Source: Myxococcales bacterium
Lineage (GTDB): Bacteria > Myxococcota_A > Polyangia > Polyangiales > Houyiibacteriaceae
Direction of reading: 5' to 3'
DNA: 37,164 nucleotides
Assembly (NCBI GenBank): GCA_019637115.1
Contig: JAHBWH010000073.1
Coordinates: 1-37,164 of the forward strand
Positions 34,023 to 37,164 of this stretch are shown here, in pieces. Position numbers and translations under genes: made by a program. The notes beneath the pieces were generated by a model, which did not search any database, was not told the DNA's origin, and saw nothing but the letters and a program-made list of their open reading frames with translations. Numbering within the stretch: position 1 is the stretch's first letter; each line of letters opens with the position of its first letter.

Positions 34023-34967
34023 ATGAAGTCAGTGGTAGATAGTGTGATGAATGGCATGCATGTCACGAGCGTTGTGAGCATTGTGAGCGTTGTGTACTGC
34101 TTGTCCGCGACCGGTGTGGCCTTTGCCCAGCAGTTGGTCGATGGTGAGTTTAGCTTGACTGATGACCAAGATGGCTCCGATCAGCCTGACCCTTCCGGCG
34201 AACATGGTGGCCTGAGTGAGCGCGAAGTCGCGGATCAATCATCGCTGATTCTCACCGCTCAAGTGCTAGAGCAACTTGAGGTTGTCCGTCAGAATGTCCA
34301 GGCCGGGCAGGAGACCATCGAGCGAACTGCGCGCGAGAATCGAGAAACTGCAGAAAGGGCATCGCTTGACTCTGGGCGCTACGTCACCTTCGGACTCGCG
34401 AGCGGACTTCGGATATCGCCGCGTCCAGGGGTCGCATCGGCTGCGATCGATACTCAAACTGTGGTCGGAGAGAATGGTGATGTAACCCGTCGTACGGTTC
34501 GAGTCGACGATGCGTCTGTAGCTGACTTCTCAGCGGCGTTTGTTTTGCTTGTCTATCCTTGGCCGTATCGAGCCGACCCGGGAATGCGCCTGAAGTCCCC
34601 GTGGCGCGGGTTGAGTAGATTGGGTGTTGCTGCGTCGATATCGTTGATATCATTCTCGAGTTCTACGGAGTCCATAGTCGGTAATATTGAGGGTGGATTG
34701 GGTGTTTCCGTTCGCTTGATTGATCAGTTCCACTTTGCTGTTATGGCTGATTATTCTCGTGTGAGGGTGCCAAGGAGCGGCGTTGCCGACATGGGCGACG
34801 TGGGTTTTCGCGAGCCAACCGGAGAGGTGGTGGGTAGCACGTCAGTTTCAGATGATAGATTCTTTCGAACGATAGGGTCGTTCGCTTTGGCATTTAGGTT
34901 TGTATGGGCGTTCTCGGACCTTGGGCGTCCGGCTCCGAGCGACGCTGTCAAGCCCTCTGGAACGTAG
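34023..34967 (+). CDS. Exported protein of unknown function, possible outer-membrane barrel
   Basis: A 314-residue protein. The signal peptide (about residues 1-35) ends AFAQQ. A short acidic stretch (TDDQDGSDQPDPSGEHGG) is followed by a coiled coil (about residues 75-115: LEQLEVVRQNVQAGQETIER). A beta-rich C-terminal region then has alternating hydrophobic strands (FGLASGLRISPRP, LGVAASISLISF, FHFAVMADYSRVRV, FALAFRFVWAF), as in small outer-membrane barrels. ATG 34023 is chosen, with AAGGAG 9 bp upstream; the frame is open from 33966. GC is low compared with the backbone, and repeats lie on both sides. No family recognised. Confidence 0.7.
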   Translation: MKSVVDSVMNGMHVTSVVSIVSVVYCLSATGVAFAQQLVDGEFSLTDDQDGSDQPDPSGEHGGLSEREVADQSSLILTAQVLEQLEVVRQNVQAGQETIERTARENRETAERASLDSGRYVTFGLASGLRISPRPGVASAAIDTQTVVGENGDVTRRTVRVDDASVADFSAAFVLLVYPWPYRADPGMRLKSPWRGLSRLGVAASISLISFSSSTESIVGNIEGGLGVSVRLIDQFHFAVMADYSRVRVPRSGVADMGDVGFREPTGEVVGSTSVSDDRFFRTIGSFALAFRFVWAFSDLGRPAPSDAVKPSGT

Positions 34968-34970
34968 ATT

Positions 34971-35010
34971 CCGGGGCTTCGCCCCAGTCGGTGCTGGGTA
35001 AAGGGGGGAA
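34971..35010 (+). repeat. Island repeat, copy C
   Basis: CCGGGGCTTCGCCCCAGTCG followed by GTGCTGGGTAAAGGGGGGAA, starting 3 bp after the stop of the exported protein. The hairpin CCCAGT/GCTGGG keeps pairing through one wobble. Confidence 0.88.
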
Positions 35011-35250
35011 GATGCGCCCGGCTCGGGCTGTTGCAGTGCCGAGTCGTGAGCGTCGGCATCCGCCGCGGCGTCGACATTGGACATTGGACGCGACGTCGTC
35101 GGGCGCGCTGCGCGGGTCGGTCTTCGCGTGTCTTCGCGTCGACTGACGCGAGCGCGTCGATGTCGACGTCGGCCTTGAGGAGCGTCGCTGGTTCACGCGC
35201 CGCATTGCGCTCCGCGGCTTCTTGCTCGCGAGCTCGCCGCGCCCGCTGTC
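35011..35250 (-). pseudogene. Module 2: second remnant of the right-edge gene
   Basis: The minus-strand translation contains REQEAAERNAARE and, after a gap, ADVDIDALASVDA. The right-edge protein has AREAAERHAARHE and EPEIDAEALASLT in the same order. The rest is diverged, and no stop or start fits an intact gene. It sits exactly between repeat copies C and D. Together with the 733-bp gap 34968-35700 it holds no intact gene. Confidence 0.6.
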
Positions 35251-35290
35251 CCGGGGCTTCGCCCCCAGTCGGTACTGGGTAAAGGGGGAA
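35251..35290 (+). repeat. Island repeat, copy D
   Basis: Nearly identical to copies C and F. A perfect hairpin CCCAGT-CGGT-ACTGGG lies at 35264-35279, preceded by a GGGGC-TTC-GCCCC stem. Confidence 0.88.
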
Positions 35291-35489
35291 GGTAGTACTT
35301 GTTGGAACCAGGTCGCATGACGGTGTCAGAACTCAAGGCTGCTGAGTCGATGTTCCGCGGGTCTGGATGACTCTCAGATCAAGCGGGGCGGGCGCCGGTT
35401 GGATCGGTGCGGCGCAGGAGCGCTGTGTAGCCTCCACAGGACTCCAGAGAGTCGTCGGTTGAGGAGCAGGGAACGTGGAGGCGACGATG

Positions 35490-35574
35490 GGGTCTCGATC
35501 GCGCTCAAGCCTTCGGGACCCGGGTCGAGCTCGTGGGCCCTTGCTCGCCCTTGCTCCGAGCGCGATCCAGACCC
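35490..35574. other. 85-bp inverted-repeat structure upstream of cargo 3
   Basis: GGTCTCGATCGCGCTC (35491-35506) is inverted at 35558-35573 with 15 of 16 matches. The enclosed 51 bp contain a perfect GACCCGGGTC palindrome and GAGCTC and GGGCCC sites. A long, structured RNA or a recombination remnant is possible. Short open frames on both strands here are not convincing genes. Confidence 0.6.
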
Positions 35575-35700
35575 TGTTCCGCTCGGTTTAATGATGGCCT
35601 GCAGGGGTGTTCGAGGTAGACTCATCACGTCCGCCATAAAAACGGTCGGACGTCCTTCTTTTGTCGTTGAGTGACATGATTGTGTAATGGAGCATAGACC

Positions 35701-36165
35701 ATGAAGCTAGACGCAGCCAACCTGAAGCTATTCTTCCCAGAGAGCCGTGCCAGAACTGCGAAGATGGAGTTCGATCCAAGGAGGGCCTTCGAGAAGTATC
35801 TTCGCGAGGCCATGGAGGCGCTGCGGTGGGATGAGGAGCTCTTGCAGTATCTTCGTTCCCACCGTGTACCGTTCGCCTGGAGATCTCGACTAAGAGCGTC
35901 CGCTGGGCAGACGTATGCAGACTGTGTGAACGATATCATTGAATTCGATCAGCTTCGGCAGAATGCGGCGGGGCACGCGGTTGTCCGAATTGTCACTCTC
36001 AAAGAGATTGCTGCTAGACGCGCACGAGTAGCAACGGAGCAGCTAAGGTTGCTACGCGACTCGTCGCCGCCGGTGATCTGCGGTCCGGCGGAGCTTTTTC
36101 ATCTCGCAGCAGTCTTGTCTGCCGTCGTTCAGATTGTCTTATATCTTATGGTTGTTGTGCGATGA
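35701..36165 (+). CDS. Hypothetical protein with C-terminal membrane anchor
   Basis: A 154-residue protein. The first 125 residues are soluble, helical and charged (AFEKYLREAMEALRWDEELL, IVTLKEIAARRARVATEQLR). One membrane helix follows at about 130-152 (LFHLAAVLSAVVQIVLYLMVVV), placing the bulk in the cytoplasm if tail-anchored. ATG 35701, with GGAG about 10 bp upstream. Its TGA overlaps the next start (ATGA at 36162-36165), so the two are coupled. GC is low for the window. No family recognised. Confidence 0.72.
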   Translation: MKLDAANLKLFFPESRARTAKMEFDPRRAFEKYLREAMEALRWDEELLQYLRSHRVPFAWRSRLRASAGQTYADCVNDIIEFDQLRQNAAGHAVVRIVTLKEIAARRARVATEQLRLLRDSSPPVICGPAELFHLAAVLSAVVQIVLYLMVVVR

Positions 36166-36539
36166 TCAAAATTGCGTTGCTGGCGTCGGTGGTGGTTGCG
36201 CTGTTGTGTGTTGCGTATTTGTTTCGCAAAACAAAGTCGCTCGTAAGTGGGACGACGCATGGTTGGCCGAGGTTCTCTTTGTACGCGACGAAGGTCGTGA
36301 TTGCAGTAATGGGGTGTTTGTGCGCGGCTGCAAACGTCGCTGTCGCACTTGTTTCGGGCGATTGCTCGGGGATTGAGGCGATGTTTTCGATGGCTACAGT
36401 TGTCTGCGTTTGTCTGGTTGGTGCTCTCGTGGTCGTGGTTTCGGCGCCAGTGCAGCTTGCTGCGTTGCTTGCCGAAGGTGGCCTCAAGAGTGTGCCCTCC
36501 GCTGACGTTCAGCCCGGATCGAGAGATGACATGCCGTGA
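36162..36539 (+). CDS. Hypothetical small membrane protein
   Basis: A 125-residue protein with three predicted membrane helices (about residues 2-20, 42-65 and 72-100) and a short soluble tail. The first helix may also act as a signal. It contains several cysteines in and near the helices (residues 16, 52, 54 and around 68-83). It is coupled to the preceding gene by a 4-base ATGA overlap, so the two products probably form a membrane complex. No family recognised. Repeat copy E begins 5 bp after the stop. Confidence 0.7.
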   Translation: MIKIALLASVVVALLCVAYLFRKTKSLVSGTTHGWPRFSLYATKVVIAVMGCLCAAANVAVALVSGDCSGIEAMFSMATVVCVCLVGALVVVVSAPVQLAALLAEGGLKSVPSADVQPGSRDDMP

Positions 36540-36544
36540 CGTCC

Positions 36545-36592
36545 CCCGGGGCTTCAGTAGTAGTCGGTACCTGGTACCAGGCGGAAGGGGGC
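36545..36592 (+). repeat. Island repeat, copy E (GGTACC variant)
   Basis: CCGGGGCTTCAGTAGTAGTC, then GGTACCTGGTACCAGGCGG, then AAGGGGG. It shares the GGTACCAGGCGGAAGGGGGC stretch and the following GCCGGCGG block with copy G. It contains the perfect palindrome CCTGGTACCAGG. Confidence 0.8.
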
Positions 36593-36614
36593 AAGCCGGC
36601 GGGCCGCCGGGGGC

Positions 36615-36656
36615 CCGGGGCTTCGCCCCCAGTCGGTACTGGGTAAAGGGGGAGAA
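36615..36656 (+). repeat. Island repeat, copy F
   Basis: Same as copy D through TAAAGGGGGA, then GAAG. The outer CTTCGCCCCC and GGGGGAGAAG segments can pair, giving a long imperfect fold around the CCCAGT/ACTGGG hairpin. The 342-bp gap 36540-36881 is made of copies E, F and G and their spacers. Confidence 0.88.
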
Positions 36657-36702
36657 GTAAAAGGGGGGTGGCGGGCTCGGGGGTGCTCGGGGTTTGACCG
36701 GT

Positions 36703-36737
36703 GTAGCAGTCGGTACCGGGTACCAGGCGGAAGGGGG
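36703..36737 (+). repeat. Island repeat, copy G (GGTACC variant)
   Basis: AGCAGTCGGTACCGGGTACC, then AGGCGGAAGGGGG. The stretch after it (GCCGGCGGACCGCCGGGG) matches the one after copy E. Confidence 0.8.
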
Positions 36738-36881
36738 CAAGCCGGCGGACCGCCGGGGTCGCGGCGGGTCGTCGGAGGGCCTCGAGGGGTAGGGCGGCCC
36801 GCGAATCCGTGGTGACGGACGGAGCGAGGCCCGGCTCAGGCTGGTGCTGGGCCGGGCAGCGCGGCGGGCGCGCGTCTGCGG

Positions 36882-37164
36882 TCAGTCGGGTGGGTCGCCG
36901 CTCCGGCGGCCGCGGTCGGTCGACGAGGGGGCGGCCTCGGCCTCGGCGTGGGTGGTGGGCGATGCGTCGGGCTCGGGGGTCGGCTCGAGATCCTCGGGCT
37001 GGCGTCGGGAGCCGGACATCGGCGTGAGCGACGCGAGCGCTTCGGCGTCGATCTCGGGTTCGAGGGCGAGCGCGTGGTGGGCCGATACCGGCTTGGGGCC
37101 GCGGTGGGTGGTTTCGTGGCGCGCCGCGTGGCGCTCGGCGGCCTCTCGGGCTCGCGCGCTCCGC
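36882..37164 (-). CDS. C-terminal part of an unknown gene running off the right edge (module 3)
   Basis: The minus strand is open from the window edge to TGA at 36882-36884 and gives 93 residues, with G/C-rich third positions like the backbone. It begins RSARAREAAERHAARHE, continues ALEPEIDAEALASLTPMSGS and ends in a low-complexity acidic, proline-rich and then basic tail. The two best-kept segments recur in the module 2 remnant at 35011-35250, which supports it as real coding sequence. The family is not recognised from this tail; a recombinase or transposase would fit the context but is not shown. Confidence 0.6.
   Translation of the reverse strand, partial: RSARAREAAERHAARHETTHRGPKPVSAHHALALEPEIDAEALASLTPMSGSRRQPEDLEPTPEPDASPTTHAEAEAAPSSTDRGRRSGDPPD

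Noticed and set aside
35399-35674. Short open frames on both strands in 35374-35674
   Set aside because: Both run through the inverted-repeat structure and neither has a plausible ribosome site or motif.
33538-36737. Integron attC array
   Set aside because: The repeats are palindromic and separate small cargo genes, but the GTTRRRY/RYYYAAC core sites are absent and no integron integrase is visible.

Overview
The window is about 37 kb of very GC-rich DNA with strong G/C third-position bias. It has abundant hybrid sensor kinases, a Cys-rich lipoprotein with an Asp-Ala-Gly tail, and an adenosylcobalamin-dependent ribonucleotide reductase. That mix fits a myxobacterium-like member of the Myxococcota (for example the Sandaracinus group). 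The assignment is an inference from composition and gene style, not from a marker search.

Positions 1-29439 are chromosomal backbone. In order they hold: a flippase, an MFS transporter, a small unknown protein, pdxH, a PPK2 polyphosphate kinase, rpsU, a two-ACT-domain GcvR-like protein, a histidine kinase plus sigma-54 response regulator pair, a beta carbonic anhydrase, an FN3-like lipoprotein, a molybdopterin oxidoreductase, a divergent marR / DUF4336 pair with two matching operator-like palindromes, two PAS-type hybrid histidine kinases in tandem, an HtrA-like protease, a TPR protein translationally coupled to a Cys-rich lipoprotein, and nrdJ. Many of the gaps between transcription units are filled by GC-rich short-period repeats (mostly 6, 12 or 13 bp, with one 40-bp family). 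A 22-bp box occurs in the first 170 bp and again, inverted, at 15.1 kb.

From about 29.44 kb to the right edge the character changes. GC content drops, codon use changes, and small cargo blocks alternate with repeated modules. Cargo 1 is a two-gene pair: an ABC/AAA-type ATPase overlapping a DUF4435 (TOPRIM-like) protein, the arrangement of the PARIS anti-phage system (AriA/AriB). The ATPase gene is broken by a complete IS256-family element with 25-bp inverted ends and a 9-bp target duplication; removing the element and one duplicate restores one open frame of about 453 codons. Cargo 2 is a secreted or outer-membrane-like protein. Cargo 3 is a pair of overlapping genes for small membrane proteins. 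The cargo blocks are separated by three copies of a module: a roughly 40-bp hairpin-forming repeat (seven copies) plus antisense remnants of the 3' end of a gene whose intact-looking copy runs off the right edge. A second duplicated element with a wobble-conserved hairpin lies just after nrdJ and again just before cargo 2.

The most interesting part is this modular low-GC island downstream of nrdJ, with its inactivated PARIS-like system and unknown cargo. No RNA genes or CRISPR arrays were found.
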